A DNA stretch of 64,000 bases from Lampris incognitus (taxonomy: Eukaryota; Chordata; Actinopteri; Lampriformes; Lampridae), in NCBI RefSeq assembly GCF_029633865.1, contig NC_079219.1, positions 14,735,046 through 14,799,045 on the forward strand, written 5' to 3'. The notes under the pieces are model-generated. The model was not told the origin of the DNA and searched no databases. It worked only from the letters and a program-made list of their open reading frames with translations. Positions 46,101 to 57,700 of this stretch are shown one piece after another. Position 1 is the first letter of the stretch, and each line of letters begins with the position of its first letter. Made by a program: the position numbers and the translations under genes.

Positions 46101-49100
46101 GTGACAGTGGTGAGGTGTGCGGTTGGAATGACAGGTGGGTAAGAGGTGGAGGTGGGATTACATTAAGGATCAGCTCTGAGCCCTTTGTTGTTTGCAATGG
46201 TGAAAGACAAGTTGACAGACAAGATCAGGCAGGAGTCTTCATGGACCATGATGTTCGCGGATGACATTATGATCTGTAGCAAGAGTAGGGAGAAGGCTGA
46301 GAAGAGCCTGGAGAGGTGGAGGTATGCACTGGAGAGAAGAGGAATGAAAGTCAGTAGGAGCAAGACAGAATACGTATGTGTGACCGAGAGGGAGGACAGC
46401 AGAATGGTGAGGATGCAAGGAGTAGAGGTGATGAAGGTGGATAAGTTTAGATACTTGCGGTCAACTGTTCAAAGTAATGGGGAGTGTGGAAGGGAAGCAA
46501 AGAAGAGAGTAAAGGCAGGGTGGAGTGCGTAGAGAAGAGTGTCAGGATTGATTTGCAACAGAAGGGTACCAGCAAGAGTTAAAGGGAAGGTCTATAAGAT
46601 GGTAGTGAGATCAGCTATGTAGTATGGTTTGGAGACAGTGGCACTGATGAAAAACAAAAGGCGGAGCTGGAGGTGGCAGAGTTGAAGATGCTAAGAATTT
46701 CATTGGGAGTGACGAAGGACATGATTAGGAATGAGTATATTAGAGGAACAGCTCAGGTTGGATGGTTTAGAGACAAAGCAAGAAAGGCAAGATTAAGATG
46801 GTTTGGACATGTGTGGAGGAGAGATGTTGGGTATATTGGGAGAAGGATGCTGAAGATGGAGATGCAAAGCAAGAGGAAAAGAGGAAGGCCAAAGAGGAGA
46901 TTTATGGATGTGGTGAGGGAGGACATGCAGGTGGCTGGTGTGACAGAGGAAGACACAGAGGACAGGAAGAGATGGAAATGGATGATCCACTGTGGCAACC
47001 CCTAAAGGGAGCAGCCAAAAGTAGTAGTAGTGTTTAGTATTCAATGTGAGTATTTAGTATTTAGATCAGTCCAGTAAGAACAGCATTGACGCTGTGTACA
47101 CCGGTACTCATTAATCGAGCACCTTGCCCCTGTTCCCCACCTGACTCTGTCTTGGAGAATAGGGCAGCCTTGATGTCTTTATCCAAGGCATCGCAGGCAC
47201 TGCTATGGGCTTGCTCTGGGAACTTCCCCTTGAAGTCGTCTAAGCACTCCAGTGCCTCAGGCACATACTTCAGCTCAAACAGGCAGCGTGCCAGCCTGAA
47301 ATGAGCCTTGAGATGCCCAGGGTTGAGAGTCAGGGCTTTCAGACAGTCCCTGAGTGCATCATAATGGTCACCATCCCTATGAATCACAAATACACACACA
47401 CACACACTTACCAACTTCATTACTGCATTTAAAGGCTTTTCACAGAGGAATTTGAAGCACCCCTCTGAGGAGTTTTAACAACATCAGGACCTGATGTGGC
47501 CTACCATTTACGTTTCATGTAGGCTGCAGCACGGTTCCCGTATAGCATGGCATTGCGGCTGGCCTGATGGATCCCTAAACTATAAAGCTGGATTGCCTGG
47601 GTCCACTGCTGCCGTGCAAATGCGTCATTAGCTTGTTGTTTTATTCTCTCCAAGTGAGGGGGGAGCTCGCTAGACCTAAGAATAAAAGACAGGTATGGGA
47701 AAGACAGGCTATACTGAAAACGAAACCCCTTAAACATGATTATAAAATCTACATACACACAGCCTCCCACCCATGATCATGTATGTCGAACATCCCTTGT
47801 GACCTCATCTTGTCAGTGCTACTGTTTCATTTCAATATACTTTTATGCATTTGGCTTTTTAACCATTTTCCATATATTTCTTTAAATCATTAAGATTCTG
47901 TTAACCATTTTTGATGTCTTTCATGTTAAAGTGGGGCTTTTTGGGGGGGAAGGTTTCATTTAATTTCCTTTCTGTGTTTGAAGCCAAGATGTTTTTACAA
48001 GAACTGCTTTTTATCTCACTTGTAGTAATTCATCCTTTACTTCTTGTGTTTTCAATCATTTTATTTTTATCATTAGATTTTTAAATCTATATCAATTCAA
48101 TGTTTTATCACTGTGCAAATAAACAACTAAACAGTTTCTGAGAGGTTGGAAAGACAATGGTTACCCAGTGCAGATCTTGCTTTCAGCTAATCGGAGGCGG
48201 CTGGCAGGCAAGTGAATTCCATTTGATACTCCATTGGTTGTCTTACCATTCTGTACATCTGTCAGGATATCAAAGTTATACAAAGGGACAGATATAATTT
48301 TCTATACAATTCAAAGTAAGGTTGCCTGTGCTATCTATCAGGTATAGATGGTACTGTCCTACCTGTTGATGATTGGCACTTTTTTGGAAGCAGCAAGGTA
48401 TATGGCCTCTGTTTAAATGTCAAATCAAACAGATACACCTGCAGACCCCACAAAAAATAAACAAATATCAACCATTATAATACTATAAGAGAAACTAAAT
48501 GACAGCCCCCTGACTCTATTCTCCTGTTTTTCCAATCGGGCAGTACCTGTTCGCCACCCATGTTAACTAGCAGTTCAGTACCATCAGGACTGAAGGTGAC
48601 ATAAGTGGCAACCAGCACCCTCAGGCGGTTGCTGTAGTCTGGGAGTTTCACTGGGAGGTGTCCTGGGAAAGAGTGGAAGAAACGGAGGGAATATTATTTT
48701 ATCAACTCTTTAAAAGCCAGTTTATATCTGCACATATCACTGTGCTGTACTTTTGTACATGGTGCAATTTAGACAATTAAGAAATATTCACACCTGCAAC
48801 ATAATACTGTCCAGCTCCATCTGGAATGGGCTTCTGCCTGTCACAGAAGGTGTGCACAGCAGCCGATGTGCTCTGACTCACTGATTTCCTGCAGAAAGAA
48901 AGATAATCATGTCCCATTACAAAATATCCATTTGTGCATCAATGTCAAAACCTGGACTAAAGAACTTTGAAAAAGCCCATGGCTGTTAAATGACAAGGTC
49001 TGAGCTCCTACAGATCTTCTCATTCAACATCCCAAAATGTTCCAACTCTTAAAATTCTTGGTTCACTATGAAGCGTTTAGTCAATATTCAGTATCATGTA

Positions 49101-51668
49101 TGCTAACAGGGGCTGGGCAATTCAACTGGTTTGTAAGATTTTGCTACACTATAACAGAAAAAATGTTATTTGCAGCAACATAATTGCAGTATGAAACATG
49201 ACACAGTAACTGGTCTACAACTGACTAAATTGTGTAATCATGTACATTGGGACAACAGTAGTTTGCATGCCTTTCCATTTTTGTTCCAAACTCTGAAGGC
49301 TTAAATATTATGTGTCATTTTCCAAACTTTCAAACCCTTCCAGAGTTATGCAAGACTTCTGAAAGCCTATCACTTGCATTATATAAAAAAAGTCTAATGG
49401 CTATGTGATCACTAGTGTTTGTGATTAGACTAACCTGTGGTTGTGTATCATGCGGATGTCATAGAGGCGTACAAAGGGGCCATTGGACCCCACTGCCAGA
49501 TAATTGTTGTCCCGTGGATTGACAGCTAGACACTTGGCTTCAACCAGCTGACCGCAGAACTCGGTCAGATCAATGAGCACCTCAGAGCGTTTACTGTTCT
49601 CCCTTAAATCATACTGCCTGTAGGGGACAAGAGGAGTGAATATACCCAGAGTGCAGCTTCACTGTAGAAATAAAACATGAAATAACTTTTGAGGTTCTTC
49701 AACATGTAAATGGTAATTTTGGATCATTGGGTTAAGACCTGATGATGCCGTCCTCTGCGGCACTCCAGAAGGTATTAGGCCACATGGGTGCTGTGGCAAT
49801 CCGTTTGACTCTATTCGTGTGGTCAGAAAACATGTGGATAGTCTCCTTGGCTGTTAAGTCATGCACATGGACCTTTGTATCTGCCGCACCAGTCACTAAG
49901 ATTCGGTCTCCAGAGTGGGGGAGGAACTGCATAGGCATGACAAAATTTCAGATTCATAACCCCAGGATAAAGTGATGTCCAACACCCCTTTAAAAATATG
50001 TGACCTACTTCCCAACCTTGTGTTCAGTAGTCATCCTACCTTTACAGAGAAGATGTTTGCTGCATGTCCTGTGTGAATAGTAGTGAGCTTCTTATGTTTG
50101 AAGGGATCCCAGATAATTGCATGTTGATCATCTGAACCCGAGGCCAGCAGACTGAAAATTAAAAGAAGGACCAGAGAAGACAAGACTCATTCTTTGGTGT
50201 CTTTTCACTACCTCATTCCACTAAAAAAACAAGGCTGACATATTTTTTGATGTGAAATGACTGGCAAATTTCATAAACTTGCCTTCAACACTATAGTGAT
50301 TCAAGCCTCATGAGTTGTGATTGAAATGCATCTTCTCATAGGAGCTCTGGTCTGAGAACAGTTTGACCCTTTTTTCATTTATCACATTATATAATGCAAC
50401 TTGTGATCCCAAATTAAGAACATAATTCTTAAGGGTGAAGGTTGTAATTCTACTTGAATCCTGACCTCTGTTGTTCAGGGATATGCATAATAACAACAAA
50501 ACAAAGCATGTAAGAAAAACAAATCAAGCATAAAGGTTGCGAATACACAACACAAAGGTCAACATCTACAATTTTTGAAAACCCTGTGTGTAATGTTCAA
50601 TACAACTGCTGTATAGTTAGAGTTTGAAACAAGTCCTTTAGTGGGCAGGCCATAAAAAACCAACAAAAGTAGTCGATCCAGCCCTTGTGTTGTTGAATGC
50701 AGCAATCTGGGGAGTGTGTGTTTGTGTACATCTAAGTGCATTTGTGCGGATAAATGCTAACCATTAGGTATTCCACCAAGTGACTTCTGGCTCTTTTAAA
50801 GGCCGTCTACATCCAGACCATGTTCTGCAAAAAACTTCAATATAGGAGGTACTTTTGGTGTCAAGTTTACACTTACTCTCCTCGTTCATTCCATTCCAGA
50901 CAATTCACGCACCCAGTATGGCCCTGTTAACACAATTAATATAAACTGTTAAGAGAACAATGTTTGGTGATAATTCATTGATGCCTGCATTCTCTTACTC
51001 TCTCCCTTTGAAACACACATGTAAATTTGCTGATCACCTGAAGCTCAGCTTCCAGTCCCAGTCTCTTGATGAAGGGGTCAGTCACATGATGGAACCTTTG
51101 GAAGCCCAATGCTCTCTTGTCCTGATGACATGAATTAAAGAATCCATCATATTTCACCAAAAACATCTCCTATGCCATTACTGGGTATGGTCATGTTTCA
51201 GAATACTTCCCAAAAGACACCCTATTGCTTAAGAAAGTCAGAATTCTGATTGAAGTGGCTTTAAACCGTGATAATAAAAATCTTTCTAAACACTAGTCAC
51301 AGTATAAAATAGAGGTTCTGGCCAAAGTCCTGCACAAATTTTCCATGTTTATTCAACTGGGCCAAATTTGAATACCATAGTATTTTTTTAAGTATAGACT
51401 TAAAGTGAAATGTTCTTTGTTTTCCTTATAAGCAGCACCACTTCATAATGTCATCCGTTGTTGTTTTGTTTCTGTTTTGTCTTTTTCCAAAATAAAGTGC
51501 AGAGAGAAATTGAAAGTTAGGAGAGGCGTTATGGAATAACATAAACCAGGCTTTTATCCTGGGATGTTGCATGCACTGGCAGATTTCGTCTCCAGGTTGC
51601 CTATGTAATTATCTACTTACTCTGATCTGCCTATGCAGGACATCTCTGGTGATATTGACGGCAGACAT
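34171..51668 (-). CDS. wdtc1: WDTC1 (WD40 + TPR, DCAF9), 15 coding exons, complete
   Basis: Exons: 51621-51668, 51038-51121, 50877-50923, 50040-50151, 49739-49926, 49435-49617, 48794-48888, 48547-48662, 48363-48438, 48165-48258, 47505-47675, 47141-47376, 43351-43519, 39182-39374, 34171-34368. All are GT-AG and in phase: 2010 nt, 669 residues (human 677). Order: N-terminal WD40 repeats to about residue 300 ([41 protein letters not shown]); a TPR block at about 350-480 ([44 protein letters not shown]); [17 protein letters not shown]; a last WD40 pair ([29 protein letters not shown]); and the conserved end [17 protein letters not shown]1 (adipose homologue) is a DDB1-CUL4 ubiquitin ligase adaptor linked to fat storage. 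An RTE LINE, four SINE-type repeats, MITEs and two palindromic Tc1 derivatives lie in the introns. Confidence 0.95.
35480..35772 (-). mobile_element. tRNA-related SINE (minus), copy in last wdtc1 intron
   Basis: On the minus strand it reads ggcccagtggttagcgctgt (A-box side), ggttcaaacccc (B box), then tttgcatgttctccctgtgt and ggtttcctcc. It is the same family as 36898-37272 and 60547-60835, with the classic fish body 'gcatgttctcc...tgggtttcc'. Confidence 0.7.
36198..36845. mobile_element. MITE with perfect 31-bp terminal inverted repeats (ACGTC-rich)
   Basis: 36198-36228 (accagacacacaggacacgt then cacgtcacgtc) is the exact reverse complement of 36814-36844. The flanks cataaggc (36190-36197) and cgtaaggc (36846-36853) look like an 8-bp duplication with one mismatch, suggesting hAT-type or similar mobilisation. 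Subterminal cgtcacgtc-like motifs recur inside. Non-coding, in the last wdtc1 intron. Confidence 0.7.
36898..37272 (-). mobile_element. tRNA-related SINE (minus), longer copy
   Basis: The minus-strand head (gtggcgcagtggttagtgcg, ggttcgagcccc) and body (gcatgttctccccttgcctg, gtgggtttcatctgg) match the 60547 family. The far end carries catccatccattatccaaaa and cttatcctgccctcagggtc, a tail common to long fish copies. Confidence 0.7.
37508..38704. mobile_element. Palindromic Tc1/mariner derivative, copy A
   Basis: This 1197-bp unit is flanked by TA and opens with cactaccgttcaaaagtttg, repeated inverted at the other end. The two 535-bp arms (37508-38042 and 38170-38704) are nearly perfect inverted copies around a 127-bp spacer. 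Each arm holds a Tc1 terminal repeat, leader and the start of a transposase ([20 protein letters not shown], a helix-turn-helix DNA-binding domain). In this copy the right-arm reading frame extends further (RKRSGRPR, the AT-hook-like motif). The DDE catalytic domain is absent from both arms, so the element cannot encode its own transposase. It sits in the last wdtc1 intron. Confidence 0.85.
38788..38953 (+). mobile_element. tRNA-derived SINE (about 165 bp)
   Basis: The tRNA-like head has tgtagccgaatggttatagt (A box) and caggttcgattcc (B box). A body of tatgtcatacccctctctcc, tttcctgtctgcctttcact and ccaataaaa follows, then an (AAAT)n tail (38935-38950). A related copy lies reversed at 61868-61990. 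Confidence 0.65.
39728..40924. mobile_element. Palindromic Tc1/mariner derivative, copy B (inverted relative to A)
   Basis: It has the same 1197-bp length and TA flanks (39726-39727, 40925-40926). The arms are 39728-40262 and 40390-40924, and the spacer 40263-40389. The spacer is the reverse complement of copy A's, so the same element is inserted in the opposite direction. The longer transposase start is on the plus strand (40107-40394: HTH, then [20 protein letters not shown]) and stops before any DDE domain. Near-identity with copy A suggests recent mobilisation by a transposase supplied elsewhere. It lies in the wdtc1 intron between exons 13 and 14. Confidence 0.85.
41262..41637. mobile_element. 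hAT-like MITE, nearly full copy
   Basis: It opens with tagcactgtaactaacaatt, ends with attaatcgactgatcgtttc, and repeats AATCG/GATTAAT motifs near both ends. The layout resembles the abundant fish non-autonomous hAT whose ends read 'gctgcaactaacgattat'. Non-coding, in a wdtc1 intron. Confidence 0.55.
41850..42283 (+). mobile_element. tRNA-derived SINE (434 bp), copy 2, with perfect 19-bp duplication
   Basis: The head is tgggtagcgtagcggtctat (A box) and caggtttgaatcc (B box), with the body as in the 18.7-kb copy and an A-rich tail. The target duplication aaaagtattcatgatttgg is identical on both sides (41831-41849 and 42284-42302), so this is a recent insertion. It lies in wdtc1 intron 13. Confidence 0.85.
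42525..42550 (+). repeat. (AAT)n microsatellite
   Basis: About eight tandem AAT/TAA units in wdtc1 intron 13. Confidence 0.8.
43983..47028 (+). mobile_element. RTE-clade LINE, near full length, in wdtc1 intron 12
   Basis: A perfect 17-bp target duplication, agtgtttagtattcaat, lies at 43966-43982 and 47029-47045. The 3' tail is (AGT)n. The single ORF is split into pieces: endonuclease from about 44270 ([17 protein letters not shown]) and 44657-45184 ([20 protein letters not shown]), linker 45200-45496, RT 45540-46530 ([39 protein letters not shown]), and C-terminal 46673-47005 ([24 protein letters not shown]). Several frameshifts and stops break it. It is antisense to wdtc1, and its 3' end lies only about 95 bp from exon 12. 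Confidence 0.85.
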
Positions 51669-52299
51669 AGCCTCGCCGCAAATCATACGGTGGGGTCTGG
51701 GTTTGAAGGTCCAGAGGTCAGAGCTCCGATGACATTTATTCCGCTCCTCTCGTGGAATAGGCTGTAATTTTGTTTACATCATTGTAGACATGTGTGAGGC
51801 GCGACGTATAGCCACGTACCTAACGTCAGTGGCAATCTTTGTGGTAAACGGCGAGAATGTCGACAAAGCTTTGATTTCTCGAAACCAGGTGTTTTCAAAA
51901 ATCGTGGCAACGATTGTTGAAACCAGCAGTCTGACCATCTAGCAGCTGGCCAGGTAACATCAGCTGCTCAGACCAGCGTGGTCCGCCTGACTTAGCTCAA
52001 CACTGTGAAGAGACTGAAATGACAATCCTCCGCTCAGGGTTAGCAAACAACCCACGAGAAAGCGAATTACTTGTCCAAATGACTTCAGCAGCTCCATCAA
52101 GTGTTACGTTCAGACTAATCGGCGAGAAAGACAGTCAACAAATACACAAACACGAAGACACTGGTGGCGTGAAAGAAATGCTAGCCACCAGTGTGTCAGG
52201 CCTTCACAGCGCATTAGCCTTAGCTCGCTAGCTAAACAAAACGGCCATTCTGTGCCGACTCGCGTAATTATCATTTACGACTGCGTATGAGAACTCACC
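51669..52299 (-). promoter_or_regulatory. Probable wdtc1 5' UTR with a non-coding first exon
   Basis: The ATG exon probably begins at 51761, after the acceptor aattacag on the minus strand. A good donor (acagcg|gtgagttctc) ends a candidate first exon at 52299. Both splice sites are read from consensus only, with no transcript support. The 5' UTR also holds short upstream ORFs. Confidence 0.4.
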
Positions 52300-52859
52300 G
52301 CTGTCCAAGTACTTGCTGTCAAGAAATTCCCATTGAATAGGCGTGTTATAGCGCATAGCACGAGTTTGTTTACAAGGTTCTCGGCAATTCCTTCTCTTGA
52401 GTTAACAAACCCTCCCAGTGACAATATCCATTTTAAGTGATTGGAATAACGCAATTGGTTTGAGGATCGGTTACGCAAAAAACGCGCGTATAGTAGTTTT
52501 GTGAATTTCAGTGCTGGGTTTGTTTCGTCGTAACCTGCTTTGGCTTGTTCAGGTAACATGACATGAATGACATGAATGACATTTAAAGGAGAACTTTTGA
52601 TATTTTGCATGGACGTGCCGTACACAGTTTCACATACATTTGATTTAATAATTCTAATTTTTTTACATTCAGATGCAGATTTATGTCATTGCGTCACCAA
52701 CAAATTTGTGACAAGTTTACGTTTTTTTTTCTTAATGTTCAATGGCTAGTTTTTGGTAATTTTGTAATGTTCAGTAAACATACGTGTCAGGCAAAGCTTC
52801 TGCCGATAAAACATGAAATTATAGTTACTCTTTCGCTCCCGCTAAATAACCAAAACCTC

Positions 52860-52925
52860 TTCTTATTATTTCGACTGCTTCAGTTAGGGGTCGCCACAGC
52901 GGATCATCCGTGCATACCCAGCGGC
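52860..52925 (-). mobile_element. RTE LINE 3'-terminal scrap
   Basis: cttattatttcgactgcttc followed by gttaggggtcgccacagcgg matches the 3' end of the RTE LINEs at 25149 (ttaggggttgccacagcgga) and 47000. It is extremely 5'-truncated. Confidence 0.5.
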
Positions 52926-53109
52926 TGGGTTTTCTAAATCACCAACACTAAAGGTTGTTATTTTAGGGTCTGGGAGTTCATTTAACCATTGGACCTCTGC
53001 TTGGTTTCCCATTAAAACCTGAGTATTTTTGTTGCCTTTTATTGTCTCCACATTGATAACCTTTTAATTACTGAATGACACAAGTACGTTATAATCTGGT
53101 GTGTCACAG

Positions 53110-53250
53110 AAAGTTGAATCAGTTCATCTGGACACAACGTTTATTGACAGCAACGTTTCATCACTTGTCTAAAGTGGCCGAGTGGCCTCTCTGAAGCGTT
53201 CATTTAGATGCGTGAACACTGATTTCCTTACCTGGATTATTGAGCATGTA
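53110..53250 (+). repeat. Penelope terminal fragment
   Basis: gttgaatcagttcatctgga, acgtttattgacag and aacgtttcatcact, then the tail ttacctggattattgagcat, match the element ends in the 6-8.6 kb cluster. Confidence 0.6.
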
Positions 53251-54760
53251 TTATGACGTCAATGTTGATCGTTTGACCCTCTTTGGAAATGGGCGGGTTC
53301 TATTTATCATGGGCGGGATTTTGAAATGCGCCCGAAGGCTGGTATGCGCTCGTTTTGCATCAACGTGTTTTTATTTGGGCATATGACTGGATGTTTTGAC
53401 TGGAAGTTTTAAGATGTCTTTATTTGTCACACGGGGACTATTTAATCCAAACACTGTACGACGACCTTTAATGGCAGACAATAACCGGGAAAGTCATCCA
53501 CATTTTCTTGTCTTGACAAGCTGGGGCAGCAAAAAGGCAACGGTTTCCGCATGAATCGTGTCGTACCGGGCAATAACGGGATATGAAAGGAGCGCTCCCT
53601 CCTGTCCCTGAAGGGTCGCGATCGGTTGGCCAGTGTAGTATTGCAACAACAGCGGCAGCTGGTGACGGTTTGGCGTCGTTCATCTGTATTTTATATCTTT
53701 GTAAAAGGTAAAGAAAGGTTAACGCCATTGTCTAGTTTGCTTCTTCCGACTCCGCCGGCTAACTTGGCTAACTCGGCTCACAAGCTAATTTAGCTAATGT
53801 TAATTTAGCGGTAGGTAGCACTGTCAAGTATTGCTAAGTAACCTAACGCTAAACACGAACGTCAGCTTGGGCATACGATGTGGTAGTTAGCGTTACCGTT
53901 TCGAGCTAATTTCGCTCCACATAAGTGAGAAAAGAGATTTTCTCACCGACTTTAACGCGTAATGAGATGTGAGCACTATTCATTTTGAAATAGCCCGCAT
54001 TTACCGCAACCTAATTTGCGTTTCGTTTCGCGTTAATACCGTACAGCCGATGCTCTTTCAGCCACCGTTAGCGACTAGCATGTGTTAGCTGGTTTGCGGT
54101 CAAGCCAACACAATTGAAGATACATTTGCTCAAGGGCACTTGGCGCTTGCACCCAACAAGACTGACCGATAGAGTCTGTAGTCGGTGTTGAATCGTCGGT
54201 TAAAAAAGAAGAAGACGAAAGCATGCCAACCGACTGCATTAAGTTTCTTTGAAGCTACGGAATGGCACAAGTGTATGTGTCAACAGATTATGTAAGATGA
54301 GCACATGTGCTCTTGTTGGTATTTTTGTTAGGGTAACTGCCCCGAAATGTCCCTTGAGGTTGTCTGTTTAATGTTATCTGGCAAAGAGTAAATCATATCA
54401 GTTGCACCTCCGGACAACATGTTTTCCCGTACCAAGAGGACAAATCTCTTGTCCAGCGGCCGCTGCGATTGGTTTACCTTTTAAATTGATTAGTTTCATA
54501 CTGATGTATATATTTCATACTGAAACTTTTCAGATAACGCGATTTGTTTTTTAGATTAGAATAGGGCGTGTAAAGGATAAAGAGGCTAAACCCTGAAATG
54601 CTACCAGCATCCGTGTGATGGTAATTTACCAAACTCAGTAATTTGTCCTCAAAATGGACACATCAAGGGCATCTCCTTTGTGTCTATGCTCCACAGGAGG
54701 ATCAACGATTTGTAATTCATGTCCTTTTCTCCTACCTCAGGTCACACTCTGTTGTGTGCA

Positions 54761-57700
54761 ATGACCACCCCGCAAAGATATATTGAATCCAAACCGTCAG
54801 GTAAGTCAGAACTCACAAGAAATCAAACTACATTGCCCATGTGTCAGTTGGCTCGCCAATTGTTCAGTGTTTAACATCAAATGTATTTTAGTTGGGTTCA
54901 CTGACACGGAGTGGCAGACACCAGCTGTGTCCGAGAAGTTCAAGAGCTGGATTGGCCGCAGGCCTGGAACAACAAACAGTGGGGACACTGGTCTCGGCAC
55001 CTCAGCATCTGATGGCACAGAAGGTGACAGCCTTTTCTTCCTCTGTGTTATGTAATATGTGGACGTATGTTTAACGTGTCTGTCCTATCAGCAATTATGT
55101 GCCAGTTAACAATAAATTCATACTGTCAAAGTTATGTGACTTAATGGTGGCAATATTCTTGTGAGCTACCTGTATACAAGGTATTGATATTAAGGAAGCT
55201 CCAGCATTACATATACTATCGGATATTTTGATTAAAACATGCTTTTGTCAGTGTGCAATATTAAGTCAGTTTTGTTTATATAGCCTTCAATCACAGTTAT
55301 TGTCACAGAGGGCTCCCCATTCCTACAATGAGAAACAGGTAGATGGAGCAAAACAACACCTCAGATCCTCAGACCTACTATTTGGATGATGAAAAACTCT
55401 ACAGAAAATCTATTCAAGATAAAAATAGGAGAAACCTTAATAAGATTATCGAAAGGAGTTATCATTCTTCCAGGAGGGATAGGTGTACAACAGATGCCGA
55501 ACATTGCTGAGTGGGTACTGTCCTTTTATAGGCTGTGAGAAGTGACTCTCTCGAACACATATGCACATACACAGATCAGCCAAAACATTAAAACCACCTG
55601 CCTAATATTGTGTAGGTCCCCCTTGTGCCACCAAAACAGCTTTGACCTGTTGAGGCATGGACTCCACAAAACCTCTGAAGATGTCCTCTGGTATCTGGTA
55701 CCAAGATGTTAGCAGCAGATCCTTTAAGTCCTGTAAATTGCGAGGTGAGGTCTTCATGGATAGGACTTGTTTTTCCAGCGCATCCCACGGATACATGATT
55801 GGATTGAGATCTGGGGGATTTGGAGGCCAAGGCAACACCTTGAACTCTTTGTCATGTTCCTCAAACCATTCTTGAACTATTTTTGCAGTGTGGCAGGGTG
55901 CATTATCCTGCTGAAAGAGGCCACTGCCATCAGGGAATAGTGTTGCCATGAAGGGGTGTACCTGGTCTCCAACGATGTTTAGGAAGGTGGCACGTGTCAA
56001 AGTAATGTCCACATGAATGGCTGGACCCAGGGCTTCCCAGCAACATTGTCCAGAGTATCACACTGCTTCCACCGGCTTGCCTTCTTCCCATGCATCCTGG
56101 TGCCATCGCTTCCCCAGGTAAACGATGTGCACACACCTGGCCATCTACATTATGTGCAAGAAAACATGATCATCAGACCAGGTCACCTTCTTCAGCTCCA
56201 TGGTCCAGTTCTGACGCTCAAATAACGATTGTAGGTGCTTTCATCAGTGGACAGGGGTCATCATGAGCACTCTGACCAGGCTGTGGCTACACAGTCCCAT
56301 ATGCAGCAAGCTGCGATACACTGTGTGTTCTGACACCTGTCTTTCATAGCAGCATTAACTTTTTCAGCAATTTGAGCTACAGTAGCTCTTCTGTAGGATC
56401 AAACCAGACGGGCCAGCCTTTGTTCTCCACAGGCATCAATGAGCCTTGGGCACCCATGACCCTGTCACCGGTTCACCAGTTGTCCTTCCTTGGACCACTT
56501 TTGGTAGGTGCTGACCACTGCATACTGGGAACACACCACAAGAGCTGCTGTTTTGGAGATGCTCTAACCCAGTCGTCTAGCCATCACAATTTGGCCCTTG
56601 TCAAAGTCGCTCAGATCTTTACGCTTGCCCATTTTTTCTTCTTCCAACACATCAATTTCAAGAATTTACTATTCACTTGCTGCCTAATACTATATCCCAC
56701 CTCTTGACAGGTGCCATTGTAATGAGATAATGTTATTCACTTACCTGTCAGTGGTTTTAATATTTTGGTTGATCAGTGTATATAACACAATACAATATGC
56801 AATAGGATCACTACATTTTCTGTGTTGTAGTTGGGAAAGCAAACATCATCTTACAGTTTTTGTTGTTGTGTCATAGACTATATATAGAGTGAGAAATATA
56901 TTCATGGTCCTCGGATGCACTGGAGATTTGCAGGGGTGGATTATATTCCCAGCCAAAAATGCCCCAAGGCTCTGTTCCATTGCTGTGGTGCTGAGCCTAA
57001 TTAGGTGGTTGGGCATGTGGGGTAATGGGGAGGATATCAGGATTGGACAGCTAAATGGAAACCATGAATCTTTCCCGAGTGTCATATGGAGAGGTTTTAA
57101 TACTATCATGGTTTCAAATGGAACATTAGTTGAATGCTTCATTTAGAGATGTAAAATCCCATTGGAAACTCTGTTTCTGTTTCCATTCATAAATGAGTAT
57201 TATAAATTGGCGTATATTTTGTTAACGGATAGTTGTATTCCATTCATGCAAGTTGGTGCTGTTGGTACTGCGTTTATAGTTGCAGCACCGTAACCAATAA
57301 GTGTCTTGAAACATGAGTCTTGACTCCTACTTGAGATATAATGCTGACCCTACAATCATTGATATTGCATACTATAATCATTTGGATGGAAATATTAAAG
57401 GGGACTCAAGATCCCTTTTCTAGAAAAGCAAATTGATGTCAGTTTTATGTAATCTGTGTTAAGTTTTCAGAGGCAGGAAGGTTGGCAGGATAAGCAGCAT
57501 GCATGTGAGGGATGTTCTTTTTCTGAGCGAGTAGTTTAGACTTGTTCTAGCCAGTCTTGAATCACATGAGCCCGGAGGCAACTTTTACACTCAAGGTTTA
57601 CATGGAACTTGATGATATTGCCAGAATAATTTTGCATGTGTTCTGTAATTGCTGTTTTTCCACAGTAGTTGCAAAGATCTACAGGTTCTTCTGAGGTTAT

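Larger units (their letters stand above)
52300..54760. promoter_or_regulatory. Intergenic wdtc1/cep85 region, likely divergent promoter
   Basis: The two genes point away from each other across this stretch. 53280-53760 is richer in GC and CpG (gggcgggttc, gggcgggatt), with a donor-like aaaag|gtaaag at 53707 that could end a cep85 first exon. 53760-54200 is rich in gctaa/ttagc motifs. Old repeat scraps at 52860-52925 and 53110-53250 lie between. No protein-coding signal was seen. Confidence 0.4.

Noticed and set aside
52275-52625. 116-codon minus-strand open frame upstream of wdtc1
   Set aside because: It overlaps the candidate wdtc1 non-coding first exon and promoter, and has no recognisable domain. 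At best it is an upstream ORF.
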